Shown here: positions 25,501-39,270 of the stretch, one piece after another
Numbering within the stretch: the first letter of the stretch is position 1
How the letters are laid out: every line of letters starts with the position of its first letter
Source: Anseranas semipalmata
Lineage: Eukaryota; Chordata; Aves; Anseriformes; Anseranatidae
DNA: 64,000 bases
Assembly (NCBI GenBank): GCA_013399115.1
Contig: VXAA01003157.1
Location: 589,239-653,238 of the forward strand
Direction of reading: 5' to 3'
The notes under the pieces: generated by a model
What the model was told of the DNA's origin: nothing
Seen by the model: the letters and a program-made list of their open reading frames with translations, nothing else
Database searches by the model: none
Program-made: the position numbers and the translations under genes

Positions 25501-28500
25501 AGGTCTGTAACACTCGGCAAGAATTTGGCTATGGTATTGCACATTAAACTGTGCAAACCCCTTTGCCTCAGAGGGGCCCCCAGACCCTCCAGTGCATCTG
25601 ACATTTCATTTTAGAATTGGGTGTGAGTACAAATTTAGCCAATCTCATCAATGGCAATAAAGATTGGGTATTTGACACAGTAAGAGGCTGCATTTTCATG
25701 GCCTTAAAGTAAAATTACATCTAGTTTCATATAAAAGTAGTCATAAAAAATGTATATAAATATTTGGTTTTTTCATGCACAGAATTACTTTGTAATGAGG
25801 ACAAAAAATTACGTGCAAGATGCTGTTGTGTATGGCATCATGTATACTAGTCTTTTTTTTTTTAGCCATCAATATGAGGAAAGAAAAGGAAAATATTGGG
25901 ATTATAGACATGAGACTGGAAGCAAGGAGATATGAATTGTTTATTTTGGCTCTTTCAAGGAATTGGTGTGTGGCTTAGTCAGGTTACTTTATCTCTGTTT
26001 CACTTATTTCAGCAAAATGACAATTTTTTTTTTTTGAGGTTTATTTCATTTGTGGAGGTAGACTCAAATAACTAATTTCATTTCCTGCTTTACTTCAAAT
26101 CGAAGAGCATACCGCTAATACTACCTAGGTAGTGTGTTAACTTTATATCTTTTTTTTTTAATATAGCAAAGGTGAGCATAGCCAATTCTGATGATGCCTA
26201 GTTATGGTTGCTCAGGAAAGCATAAAAGAAAAAGCACAAATACAGAATAATCTTTCCTCTGTTGTGTTCTTTCAGCTTCCAGCAGTCAAAAATTGAATCT
26301 TTTCAAGGCTGCATCTACATTATCTTGCCTTACACCCTGTGGTAGATTTGTTTTCTACTCCCTGAGCTTGTCAATTGTTTTTTTGAACCTTAGTTAAGTT
26401 TTTGGCTTCAAAAAACATGAGGTGGCAATGAGTTTGACTGTTTAATTATGCACTGTGTGTAAAAACAAAAACGAAAAGGTGACTTCCTCTTCCTTGTTTT
26501 AAACCAGCTGCTTAATACTTTATGAGTGCCCTCGTCTTCATGCATAGTTAAAAGCAATGGATAGTTTCACACCATTCATCAGACTTACATTCCTCTGGAT
26601 TTGTTTCTTTTCTATGCCCCTCATCTTTTCATGTACAGAAGCTGTGAGGTACCTCTGATTATCCCTGTGACATACTATTCTTTGCACTTCTTTCAGTATT
26701 TTCCTTAGCTTACCCCTTTTTTCTTGTAGAAATGGGATGGCCAGGACGGCATATGATAGGCTCATTTCAGTAGTGAAGAAGCAGCATTTTTCTGAAATGG
26801 ATCTTGTGATATTTTCTATTTTAGTGTCAGGTTTATTCTATTACTGTCTAGCATTCTTCCTGCTTGCACTGATTTGATGTTTTCAGAATGCCATTTGTAA
26901 AAAAAAAAAAACATGGCATCTGTCTTGAATGATAATAACTAATTTAGCGCTATTTACTTTCAGTATTATAATGCCTATCAATACTTAAGTTTAATTATTG
27001 TCATGTGCATTATTTCACATTTATCAATACTCATTTTTTTCTGTCATTTTTATTTCTAATCATTCAGTATAATGAGATTTTTCATCAATTTTTTGCAGTA
27101 ACCTTTAGATTTTATTGCCCTGAATAACTTGAAATGAAATGCTCTCACTTCGCTATTCATCTTTTTAGATAATTTATAGATATGATGAGCAAAACAGATT
27201 TTTTAGAATCAGCACAATACACTCTTCCCCTCAGGGAAAAACAAACCAAAAAAAAAACCAAACAACCGCGCTACTCGTAATATTCTTTCTCTTATAATCA
27301 GTGAGAGGATTACTAAGCAATAAGGTGATCTCTCTTGCCTTCTGACAATTTCTGCTGTGGCTGATGAGAGTTTGGATACCCATCTGTGGAGGTCCTTAAA
27401 CAAAAAGGTGTCTCATTTGCTCTGTGCCATCCTGTACACCTGTTCAGAAATTGTCTGTATGAAGGATAAAGATACATTTGTCCATAGATGTATTCCTGAC
27501 GTTTTGGAAGGTTTAAAGTGTCTTAAAGGCAAGGCGTAATATGACAAAATGTCATTGGGATGAGAGATTTTAAAAGAAAAATTAATTTAAAATATCAACT
27601 GTTTAAAGATCATTGGTTGACTATGAAATGTCTTCTACAGAAAAACAGTAACTTTAATGTGGTTTTGGTTCAGCCTCAGTGATGAAATGAAGGCAAGAAC
27701 CTATAAACAATCTGTGTATAGAAATTAGAGAAGGTTGCAGAAGACAGATTAATAGCAATTAAAATTGGTAAAATAAAAATTCCATGCTTAATTGAATTCA
27801 TAGTGGTGAAAGAAATATGTGGCTAGCAATGCAATGAGTTCAAGAAACATTGAAAATAAAAGCAATTCTGAAAAAGACATAATCTTCAGTCCCTAGAGAC
27901 AGTAACTTTATGATTAACATTAATGATGCAGCAAAGGCAGAAAGTTTCCATAAATACCAGTTGTGTAGCTGGAAAAATGTAGGATGATATACTTGCATCT
28001 TACAGGAGTGATGCAATACTTTGCAGCTTTTTAGCACAATAATGCTGATTTTAAGAAAACCTATTCAGAAAAAAATTGGGATGCTAGAGAAAAGGTCATA
28101 GCATGCTGGTCTTAGAGCAGTTCTATGTGCAGCGGAGCTAATGAAGGCTGATTTCTAATGACTTCATGTCTTGTGTTTAGATTTTTGGGGGTCATAATGT
28201 GTTCTTTGAAACTTCTATGTGTTTCAAACATTCACAACATCCACAATTTGTGGATTTTTTGGTTGAGGCTTGACCTTATGTTGACATTTGCTCTTCAGTA
28301 AGGGCATTGGCACTTTCTCACACTTCTGGATGACTTTCATTTAACTGGACAGGACTGTCTGCTTTAGGACTACTGGGCATCTGTCAGATATAGTTGGAAT
28401 TAACCAATGAGTCAAAAGTTAATTGGTTTGGAAAGACAAGCAGTCAAATAAAAATGTGACCAGTGAAAAGAAAAACTTGTACTAGCAGAATGACCCAGCT

Positions 28501-31295
28501 AATTACATGGTGACCAGCCTGACATCAGTCTTCCACAGAATAATTGGGAAAGACTGCAACTAATAAAAGATTGAGAAAGGTATTTAACCTCTGGTTTTAT
28601 GTTTTTATGGCTTTATAAAAATAAATTTGTCAACAAATCTGATTTCATTTTCAATGAGAAAGTTTGTTGATAAAATTGTGTTAGATACTTAATTTACTAA
28701 CACCTGACATTTCCATTAAAAGCTATCACTTGTACAATGTAAGTGACAGGACTAAAACTTCCTTCTTAACAAGAAAGTTTCTCTAAATAGGTGTGTCTGT
28801 AGCAATGTTCTTATGGAGCTGGTATATGAAGCATCTTTGATGTCAATCCTGGTTTCTATATCAGATTTTGAAGATGGAGATTTGCTTCTTGATGTTAGAT
28901 TACTTCATTTCAGCATATTCCTCTCCTGGCAAAGCAGCTTCCTCTGGGTGAGACCTACAGAGGGGTACAGGTGTCTCAGTACTCAGACCTAATACTAAGT
29001 AGGTGAAGAGACTTCCAGTGTGAGGGTGGTACCCCACAGTGCATCCCCAGCAATTGGCTTGCTTATGCTAACAAGTAAAACATACTGAGAACTAGGATGC
29101 GTCTTATATCCTGCCTCCCAGCTAGGTTTAATCACTTTGTAAACAACTCCTTAAACTTTCTTAAACTACATACCTCCAGATAAAGTAAGCTTGAAATTAG
29201 GAAAGGATTTTAACAAGAGATGAATCAGTCAATGGAGTTGCCCATACTCCACTGAGTACAAAGGGAAACCACTGATGACTTAGATTTAAACAAAATAACA
29301 GTCTCATATGTAAATAAGCCTTTTTTTTTTTTTTTTAAGGAAAGTGTCTACGAAACATAATCATTCTGATGAGTCACACCACACTAAAGTGTGTTGATGA
29401 CCACTAAAGTGTGGTGACCAATTTTGTTCAGAGATGACTAGAGGAGTAAGGTAGTCTGGTACCAGGAGCTATGAATGGGGGTCAATTGGGAGTGATGGGG
29501 CAGAATCTCCCTAGTGAATGGAAATGGGAGATCATTCAGAAGGGAAGGCTGAGAATGGTTGCAGAAGTCATCAAAAGCATGCTCAGGAAAAAATATCTCA
29601 TATTTCCTGTTTAAGTGACTTTGGTACGGTTACTATCTACCTACTTGCTTGCTGTTTTCTCTCAGCTCTTTGAAAACTCTTCGATGCATGCAGTTTAGTG
29701 AGTAACAACTCAGTTATATCACTATTGAAAATCTGAGATTTTAGGGCCAGAATTGAGGAAGTCAGAAATTTTTGGAAGCACGGAGCGTGGCAAGCTAGGC
29801 AGGATCTGTGACTATTTCTGATTAAGGTATGTAGCTACATTTCTGCCTCTAATGGATACTTGCCACAGAGTTACTGTGAACAATGAAAGACTTTATTTTC
29901 AGAATTATCCTTCAGACTGTTTTTTCACTCTTAAGTACTTTGTTAAAATGCAAAAGAAGGATTTTGAACAGTAGTTGACCCTGGGCTATTAATTAGGCTC
30001 TTAGATTAGGGTTGGATGTATGGACATGCACTGTCCAGGAATTGTCAGTGAGACAACTGGCAGGGAAATGTGGACAGAGGATGACTTTGACCAGCCAGCG
30101 AGGGCTTTAAAAGGTCATGGAGAGCTTTGAAGGGGAAGAAAAAAAAAAAAACACTTTTAGAGTGACAATTAGTAGCTGGTCATTGTTTTCATTACTTGCA
30201 ATTACAATTACTTGCATTACAATCATTACATGATTGTTGCTTTTGAGGAAGTGAGTAAATAGTGCTTTGTTCTAAAGACAGTATTTCTGAGTTGATTTAA
30301 TCTAGTCATAAATCCCTAGTATGTAGTATTTCCTTAGGTGCCAAACACATGTGGGCCACCAAGTTAAAACAGATGGGGAAAAGCGATCAAGAGGCACCGA
30401 ATAACAGTAGATATAGCAGGTTCAGGAAACAACAGCTATTATCTCAGAAGGACTAAGAAAATCGGCTCAGTATCAAAAAGGGCAATTACATATGTAACAT
30501 GGTGCTCAGTAACGTGATAGGCAGGTATAATCTCTGCCCAGTCATTATCCTTAAACTGATCAGTTGAAAATCAGTGAAAGGAACCAATGCTAAAATGAAC
30601 ATAGATTTTGCTCTGATTTTAATTGAGATTTCTGCCTATAAACACATAAGAAAGACAAATTGTGCCTTGGGTATTGGCTGGTCTATGCTTTTCTGAATAT
30701 CTTTCTCTGAAAAGCACTTAATAGATTTATGCCAGTCTGTAAAACAAATTGCATCCAGGGTAGGAGCTTGTGTACAAAACTCCAAGTGGGTACTGTTAAA
30801 AACAGAGGTGATATAAAGCTCTGAAAATTATTTTGTGTAATGAGAATCCTGAAATCTGCTTGACTACGGCATTTCAATGTGGTACGGTGATTCATGTCAT
30901 AAAATGGTATGAGTCCCAGATATGCTATTGCATACCTGCATGAAAACGTGGTTTTGCCCTGTCCATCTGTCTCTCAAACAGTGTGAATATGTTGCAGTAT
31001 GTTTAAGAGATCTCTGCTTTAATTTGGTTAATCGATCATCACTCAGAGCTCAACTTTTTGCATGGTCAGAAATCATGATTTCTGTTGGAATGCAAATGCC
31101 TATTTTGCTTCATGGTGCACTCATATATTGCAATATCACTTCAAAAATTAAGTTCTTACGTGTCACATGTCAAACTAAACAGCTATCTGAGTCAAGTCCT
31201 TATTATTTAAAATGGCAAACAAACAAAATCTGAATGGATCGAATTTTCTTCCAAACTCTAGCCTGCTTTTATGTAAATTACTGTGTCCAGGGGCC
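22556..31295. other. Unclassified intronic sequence
   Basis: Nearly 9 kb of mostly AT-rich sequence with no element I can name. It contains a T16 run at 29321-29336 and a short repeated dyad at 29373-29418. No coding exon is recognised. Confidence 0.5.
29373..29418. repeat. Paired 12-base direct repeat with internal dyad symmetry
   Basis: CACTAAAGTGTG occurs at 29382-29393 and 29402-29413. Each copy is itself nearly palindromic, and the outer sequence (GTCAC...CACACT and AGTGTGGTGAC) forms a longer imperfect inverted repeat. Confidence 0.75.
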
Positions 31296-31299
31296 ATAG

Positions 31300-32250
31300 C
31301 AGAATAGAGCAGAATAGAGTAGCATGGTTCAGTTGGAAGGGACCTTCGAAGATCATCTAATCCAACTACCTGACCACTTCAGGGCTAACTTGAAGCATAT
31401 TATTGAATATTCATGAGGGCATTATCTAAATGCCTCTTGAACACTGGCAGGCATGGGGTGTAAACCACCTCTCTGGGAAGCCTGTTCCAGTCTCTGACCA
31501 CCCTCACGGTAAAGACATTTTTCCTAATATCTGGTCTGAACCTCCCTGGCACAGTTTTCTGCTATTCCCTCATATTCTGTCATCAGTTACCAGGGAGCAG
31601 AGACCAGCACCTCCCTCTCCACTTCCCCTCCTCAGGAAGTTGCAGAGAGCAATGAGGTCGCCTCTCTGCCTTCAGCCGGCACCCCCAGATCCCTTTCTGC
31701 AGGGCTGCTCTCCACTCGTCTCCCAGTCAGTACCTGTGTCCGGCATTACCTGGTCCCAGGTGCAGAACTTGGCATTTGCCTCTGTTGAACTTCATGCCAT
31801 TGTTGATCGCCCAGTGCTCCAATCTATCTAGATCCTTCTGCAAGGTCTCTTGTCCCTCCAGGGATTCAACAGCACTTCCCAGTTTAGTGTCATCAGCAGA
31901 TTTGCTGGGGACGTGTTCAACTCCTGCGTCCAGATCCTTGATAAGAATGTTGAACAGGACTGGCCCTAGAATTGAGCCCTGGGGAATACAGCCAGTGACC
32001 ATCTGCCAGCCAGAGGTAGCCCCATTCACTACAACCCTTTGAGCTCTACCATCAAGCCAGTTCATCACCCAGCATAATGTGAACCTGTTTATCTCACAGA
32101 TGGACATTTTTTTTCAGAAGGATGCTATGAGGGCCCATCAGGCCCCATAGACTTACATGTATCCAGGTGGACCAGCAAATCCCACACATGTTTGGGGTTG
32201 GCTGGGAGTTTATTGTTGCTTCAGTCACGGTCCTTCAACTCAGGGCTCCC
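31300..32250 (-). mobile_element. CR1 LINE with reverse-transcriptase remnant and internal deletion
   Basis: This is a minus-strand copy. Its 3' tail is at the left (repeated AGAATAGAGCAGAATAGAGT near 31300) and is followed by GTTGGAAGGGACCTT. An open frame of 126 codons (32107 down to 31727) keeps part of the reverse transcriptase, including the IPQGSILGPVLFN block and the catalytic box as SADD in place of the family's FADD (Ala-Asp-Asp at 31889-31897). Between about 32115 and 32130 the sequence jumps from CAGAAGGATGCTATGAG to GGCCCATCAGGCCCCATAG. In CR1 these lie several hundred bases apart, so there is an internal deletion. The right boundary is uncertain by about 50 bases. It is not functional. 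Confidence 0.9.
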
Positions 32251-33268
32251 CATCTGCAGAAACAAGTTGGAGTAGAAAATAACCTGAAAATATTAGGTTT
32301 CAGTGTTGTTAATCCTACTGAAGCTTTCGAAAAAGATTTGAGATCAAGCTGAAGAGAGAAAAAGATGTGAAATAAGTGAACTAAGCAAATTAGATAACAT
32401 AAATGGCGGACAGAAATTAACAATAGATAAACAATGGATAGAAAATGTAAAGAATCAAAGGACTATAATTATGACAGGTTTCACCATTATTTGTAGGAAA
32501 GCGATGCAAGGTGCAAGCTGTGATTTTTTGTGTGTATACATAAATCTGCTTACCCTGGTTGCTCTAACTGTAAGGAGTAACTCTAGATTTCAGCTGCTAG
32601 CTCTGTACACACAGTACTGGCAGCCACAGTAGTTAAACAATTCTCTCTTTTTTTTTTTCCTAATAAAAATAAGAGAGCAAGTTTTAAGGTAACAAGGAAA
32701 GATAAGCACATTATATAAGAGGCTAACGTTTTATTCTCCCTGTTGAAGTCTAATAACCCAGCAAAGAACAATGACCACAACGTAGTGAGTTAAAATGATT
32801 TGTGTAAATTCTTATTTGACTACTGCAACTTGTGAAAAATTATACAAAAACAATTATTTTGTTTGCAAGGCTGGAGGCATTACCTTTAAAGATTACTACC
32901 TGATAGGACAGGTAATAAAGGCAAGCAAACAATTTTATCTAGCCTCTTTCTTTGCAACTACTTTGATTACAGTAGGTGATTTTTGCTTTACATCTGGGAG
33001 AAGTTTACTACAGTTAAACTGATTTTTGCCTAGTTTAAAGTTTATTTGGAAGCTAAAGTCCAAACAGAAACTGAGGTGAATTTGTCCAGAATGCATGTTT
33101 GCTTGACCCCTGCAACTTCAGGGTTTCTGGGAGCTATGATTACTGTTGAGACTCTACCAGCGATACAGAAGACAAACTCTAAGGTTGGCACAAATTTGCA
33201 TTATACATAAAAGTAGAAGGTAGTAAGGATGGAATTGTAAAGAAGGGATGAGAGCACTGAATATAATG

Positions 33269-33308
33269 AGTCCTTGCATATAGTCCTTGCAAATAGTCCT
33301 TGCATATT
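33269..33308. repeat. 13-base tandem repeat, three units
   Basis: Three consecutive units of the form TAGTCCTTGCATA, the middle one ending AAA. Confidence 0.9.
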
Positions 33309-34307
33309 ATGAAGATAAAATTGATACAAAATACCCAACACAGAGGCAGCAAAGAAACATGGGGGAAAAAAAAAAAAGCAGAAATGTTTCCAAATGACAC
33401 TAAGTAGAGTGTAAACTTGAGAACTAGAAATGAAATAATGATATTGAAATATAGCTAAAGATAAATCCTCTTTTGATTTCGTGCATTCATAGATCAGCAG
33501 TGTAACCTGAAAAATTACTTACAGGTAAATAATAGAAAGTAGGTAGGTATAACAATACAACAGAAACAGTTGAAAAAGAAGAAAGAACCCTAAAGAGGAA
33601 AAGTCAGATCTACATTGAGAGATAAGACCATACATGAGATGTAAAAGAATGGAGGAAGAAAAATAATAGGATAGGAACATGACAGGAAAGCAAAGGGGAA
33701 TGAAGAAAATTAAATTAAATGAAACAAACTAAAATAAAAAATTGATGAATAGCAGTAGCAAGATATCTGTGGTTGCAGCATCTATGAAAAACAGAAACGC
33801 TTTAAATTTTGTTTAAATTTGAAAGAGAATTAGCTTTTAAATCAAGTATAGCATAAAGTTTTCTAGTTCTTTTAGTTATGAAAAATGAATTCCTAAGTCT
33901 ATGAGAAAACAATAATTGTTTATATCCTTTTTAGATTTGCTATTTTCAGTATGATGGAAGCATTTCATAGGAGACCGTTTGTGACAACTGGTAAACTCCA
34001 CATAAAAATTACAGATTGCTATTAATATATTAAGATTTGCATGTTCTTTAGTTCAAAGAGAAATTTTGATGAATTAGTACAGCACACACATGTTTTTAAT
34101 GGAATATTAATAGGTTTAATTTCACTGAGATTGACAGACCAAATATGGTCCAATTTCCCATTTGAATTTTTGCTCGTTGCTCTGAAAAAAACTACTAGAA
34201 ATGTCACCATACTACAAAGAAGTTGTGAGAAGGCAAGCATGACAGCATCACTTTTTGATGCATGTTGGCTGAGAAATAATTGGCCCTAAGTGTAAAATTT
34301 CCAAATT

Positions 34308-34338
34308 AAAAAAGAAGAAGAAGAAGAACAACAACAAG
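34308..34338. repeat. (AAG)n/(AAC)n compound microsatellite
   Basis: About five AAG units followed by about three AAC units, just left of a CR1. Confidence 0.85.
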
Positions 34339-34561
34339 AATAAAGAAGCAGAGTAGTTGTAATATTTTCATATTTTCTGAGCAAGGTTGGGCGTACTGGG
34401 GGGAGGGTTAAAACAGCAGGGAAAGTGACAAGTCAGGAATAAGCACAGCTGGCATGAAAGATTAAATACACAGTAGAAAATATCAGACAACTCAGAGAAA
34501 AAGCCACTAAATGGCATTCTTAATTTTTTTTTCCAAAGACATCAATATTAAATGGAATCAG

Positions 34562-35108
34562 ATCATAGAATCATAGAATCACAGAATCATTTAGGTTGGA
34601 AGAGACCTCTAAGATCATCTAGTCCAACCTATAACGTAACACTACCAAGTCCTCCATTAAACCATGTCACTAAGTTCTACATCTACACGTCTTTTGAATA
34701 CCTCCAGGGATGGTGACTCAACCACCTCCCTGGGCAGCCTGTTCCAATGCCTCACAACCCTTTCAGTGAAGAAGTTTTTCCTAATATCCAACCTAAGCCT
34801 CCCCTGACGCAACTTTAGCCCATTCCCCCTCATCCTATCACCTGGCACGTGGGAGAAGAGACCAATCCCCACTTTGCTACAGCCTCCTTTAAGGTACCTG
34901 TAGAGAGTGATAAGGTCACCCCTGAGCCTCCTCTTCTCCAGGCTAAACAACCCCAGCTCCCTCAGCCGCTCCTCGTAGGACTTGTTCTCCAGAGCCCTCA
35001 CCAGCTTTGTTGCCCTTCTTTGGACCCGCTCCAGCACCTCGATGTCCTTCCTGTAGTGAGGGGCCCAAAACTGAACACAGGACTCGAGGTGCAGCCTCAC
35101 CAGAGCCA
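34562..35108 (-). mobile_element. CR1 LINE, well-preserved 5'-truncated copy
   Basis: The minus-strand tail at the left (TCATAGAATCATAGAATCAC, 34563 onward) is close to the ideal CR1 8-base repeat. A 150-codon frame (35109 down to 34657) is open to its natural-looking end and encodes the C-terminal part of CR1 ORF2, with blocks such as [35 protein letters not shown] and [21 protein letters not shown]. It lacks the reverse-transcriptase core because of 5' truncation. The intact frame and clean tail suggest the least decayed CR1 in the window. Confidence 0.95.
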
Positions 35109-37632
35109 AGAGCTGAGTCCAATTTTACTCTAAAGAAAATTCTTTAGGCTCCTACAAAATAAGAATACAAAGTCCCGTGAGCTGGTCTGGGCTCTTCCAA
35201 CTACTTTATACTCCAGGACAAAAATGGGGAGAGCGTGCAGACTTAGCCATTACAAATGCATTAATTGCTCTGAGTTAGCTCATCATCAGCTATCCACTCC
35301 AGAGTACTTCTGTTGATAATCTGGGTGTACATGTATAAGATTAAGTACATACAATTATGTACTTAAATATCATCATTGTAATTATCTCATCTTGGTAATG
35401 ACAGAACCATAATTTAAGAAAATAATAACCAAATAAATGTACAGGGCCAAAATTTGTTCCAGGAAATACTAATTGTGAATCTGATATGTAAGCAGTTGTA
35501 TAAGAACTTTAGGAAATGGTGTTCAAGAATTTTTGCAGATTTAGTTATGGTGAAAAACTAGGTAATTTATTTCTTCTAAACTAATAGAACATTTACAAGT
35601 GAAAAGGCAGATTTGGGTCTCTCAGAGCTATCAGGTTTTAGTCCCCACTATGGCCACCATCCTTCAGGGAAGATTGAAATTTATGCTATTGCTTTTCTGT
35701 CCTGCTCAAACTAGACAATGCTATAACCCTGACTGCAAGATCGGAGATGGCAAAGGAAACGTGACCCCAGAGGTGCTGAAGCTGTAACATTGTAAAAAGG
35801 GCACACTGCTACAGGAAGAATTCCTAAAGAGTACCTGTTCCCAAAGCTGTTTCTGCATTTTATCTGATGACACTTAAATAGAAGCTCTATGTGCAATCCC
35901 TGTAATGAGGAGCAGAGCCTGTTGCTTTGCTTTCAGAGACACATCTTTCATAATTTCATAATTAAGAGTTCTATGACTTCGATGATCTTACTATGCAAGC
36001 TGATGATTTTATAGTGATACCTGTTTTATGGTAAGGTTTATTTGTTTAGTTCTAGTAACCAAAAAAAGTGGAAAAAAAACTCAAAACCCTAATGCTAATG
36101 AAATCTACTTACCTATGGGATGTCACAGGATTACATGGTGTTCAGAAACTTTGCCACTGGGGTAAATGGGGAGGTGGCAATCAGGTAGTCAGTTGTCTGG
36201 GGTATTTATTTGTAAAAGGTTGTTCAGTACTTGGGTCCAGACTAGAGCATTCTGTGATCATTGCTTGGTCTATGTTGAACTCAGTAAGCAGGAATTTTTG
36301 ACAAAGGTTATTGGAAATGAAATGGTTTTTTACTGAGTTATGTGTTTGCAGTTCTAAACATTAAAGGACGATAATGGAACAAGAAGTAGCTCAGAAGTTT
36401 TATTCACTCTTATGGAAGGTGGTTTTTGCCTCCTCACCACTCCTTGTGTCTTTTCAGAACAATTACAAACAAACAACTTTTAACATTACAAATTGCTTGA
36501 GAGACTCTTCTAGGCAACTGCAGACAGGGGAGATCATGGGTGTAAAAGTTTAAAATGAAGGTGGAATAGAAATGCTTTTAGTGTCAAAGAATATTGGAAC
36601 GAGTTTACTGTGCAATGATTAAGATGAAGGGCAAGGCAGTCTCTGCTCATAGTTGCCAGAGGAAAGGAAAGAAAAACAGCAGGATATAGTTGCTGTAGAT
36701 TCCTTGTTTGAAATAGGTCTGCAACAATATACTGAGATAGGGAATCAAGAAAATGAATATGAGTACCTGTCAGCAGAAAAAAGCACTTAATAACGTTGCA
36801 GCTGACCTTGTTTGGGAGAAGGAGAGATGAACCTCTCTTGTGAAGCCACTAAAGAACGTGGGTGTTCACATGGTTCTCCTTGTGAATCTCTTAGGACTCT
36901 CATTTGAAACTCTTTCCCATCCTGGGAATGACAGTTTGACTATCAGGTCTTACCAGAAATTCACTGATTTTCTCTGTTGCGTCTTCATGTATACTTACTC
37001 TTACCCTGGTCCTCCATAAAGGTCTTTTGCTTTTTTGAAGAAAAAGAGAGGATTTGAAAAGTGTGTCTCAAACTAGGTTCTCGTTGTATTTTTGGAACAG
37101 AAAACACTCAGAGAAGCAGTCAACATTACAAAGAACAGATCTACAGATCAAGACAAGATCCCCTGCAAAGATTTATGTATTTTAGGGGTAACTTTTAGTG
37201 GAGAATTACTAGTTGAATTAAAATCAGAGAAGCAATTTATTTTCTTCAAGGTTAAGTTACACAAGATGGAGCCTGACATTGCCATAATGCATTGATGTTA
37301 AGAAAAAGCACACTTTTTTGCCTCGTTGCTTTAATAAGGTTTACTTAAGGTATATTCTCCTTCTGTAAAATTGCTAGTTAAATTTATACATTCTGGGGCC
37401 ATAAATATAAACTAGTGAACAATTGAACAGTCTCTCTTCCTGTTGAAAAGCATGATTTGGAGATTATATCCTCAGGAGGTTTCTGATAATGCTGTTAATG
37501 ACATTTAATGTTCATTAATTTCATGTGACTGGGGTTGGGAACAGGCTTCTACCTCCTCCCTTCCCGAAAAGGTCCATGGGAAGAAATGGGTACTTTATTG
37601 GAAAGGGACTATAACCTCTTCCCCCACACAGG

Positions 37633-37673
37633 TTTTTTTTTCTTTCTTTTTTCTTTTTTCTTTTTTCTTTTTC
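37633..37673. repeat. Polypyrimidine (T6C)n tract
   Basis: An interrupted run of T with C about every seventh base. Confidence 0.85.
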
Positions 37674-38953
37674 TGTAGTAATCTGTGTAGTTACTTTTTT
37701 AGAAGACCTAGATTTTGAACTGGCAGAGCCAGACAGTGGCACGCTAACCCTCAAGTTGTAGGATTACGCTTACCAAAGACACGTAGGAAAAAATCTTCTA
37801 GAAAATGGTTGGCCAGTGCAATTGTCCAAATTATACAAATGTCCCAAAGAAATGAATAAAGTGAAAATATTATTTTCCTTCATGTACAGGGTTGTTTACA
37901 GATGCAGATATTTTAAAAATGTGTATCAGCAACAAGGTATTAGTGAATCATATAATAGGTTAAAATTGTCTTCTTAACTAAATTCAACCTTGATTAAATA
38001 TTGAAATTTTACTCTAAATAAATATCATTTCATTATTTTTCTTTAGTGTGATAAATACACATTGCAGTGTATTAGTTTTCTTGGTGATTGCTTTATTGTT
38101 TTCTCTCTTGACTTTCCATTGTTAGATCATATGCTGCAGGAAAATATTAACTTTATGTACAAGCTTGCTAATTTACCATTAAGAGTTTGTCTTTTTTTTT
38201 TTTTTAATTTTAAATTAAGTATTCTGCTATTACGTAGTAAAAGATAATAAAAAAAAAAGTAAGAAATTTATTTTTTTTACCTATTTCCTTAAAGAAATGA
38301 AGCTAGTGCAGCTGTGGCATCTACATGTACAAGTCTGTCAGAAAATTTTTACAGACATCACAGATATCAAAGAGTACAGACATCAAAGATACTGTCTACA
38401 AGCTATGTGAAAACGGGATTACTGGTCAGGAAGACCCCCAAAATAGTATCCTTACAAAGGAAAAGCAAATGAAATTAAACTTTATATTTTTGAGACCAAC
38501 ATTCCAACCGACATTTGTGCATCTTAGTTTTCCCAAACATCATCATGTTGCAGTATAAATCTTTCATGCCATCTTAAGAGCCAAATAGTCAAGGAACTTG
38601 GAGGCATGCTTGCAGTACGGAAGTGAGCTGCAGAGGATGTGGGCTGATGGCTTGGAAGGGATCAGAAGTAATGCACCCAGTGTGTCTGGGAAGGGTGGCA
38701 AATGGGACACCCTGGGGCCAGGGATGTGGGAATGTTACCTTAGGGCTTTTGTGGTAAAGTTTCAGATGGAAGTCAGCAAGGCTGGATTTACTTCAGCAGA
38801 ACTCCATAGGGAGCAAAGGAAACGAAGTCTTATGCTTCAGAGGGAGAAAAATGTTTGATTAGCTCTGCATATGAATGAATATTACTTTTTATTATCTCAA
38901 GGCAAGATAACTGTTAATGGCAAATGCAATTTTGTACTAGGAGTAACTCACAG

Positions 38954-38954
<1 letters not shown>

Positions 38955-38985
<31 letters not shown>
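38955..38985. repeat. (TTTTC)n plus T-run
   Basis: About three TTTTC units followed by about 15 T. Confidence 0.85.
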
Positions 38986-39270
38986 ACTTTTCCAATATTA
39001 GAATCTGATGGCTGAAAAAACTTTGGCAATAAAATATTCCACTGGTAGGAAAAAAAATGGTAGTTTATTTCCTTACCCTGAAATTAAATATATTTGGAAA
39101 AAATTAGCACTAACAAGTTCTTGAAAGTCTTATGATGATGACCTCTTGAAGAGAGTGAACTTTTGAGCTTAATGTGTACACAGTGGCATTAAAACCATTA
39201 TTTTTTACTGGTTTTGGACCTGCACAGGTCTGTTGAGGAAAGAAAGGCTGTTATTAGCCTCTGAGCCTCA

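Larger units (their letters stand above)
32250..34561. other. Unclassified intronic sequence
   Basis: AT-rich sequence with no gene recognised. It contains a 13-base tandem repeat at 33269-33308, A-runs, and a compound (AAG)n/(AAC)n microsatellite at 34308-34338. Confidence 0.5.
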
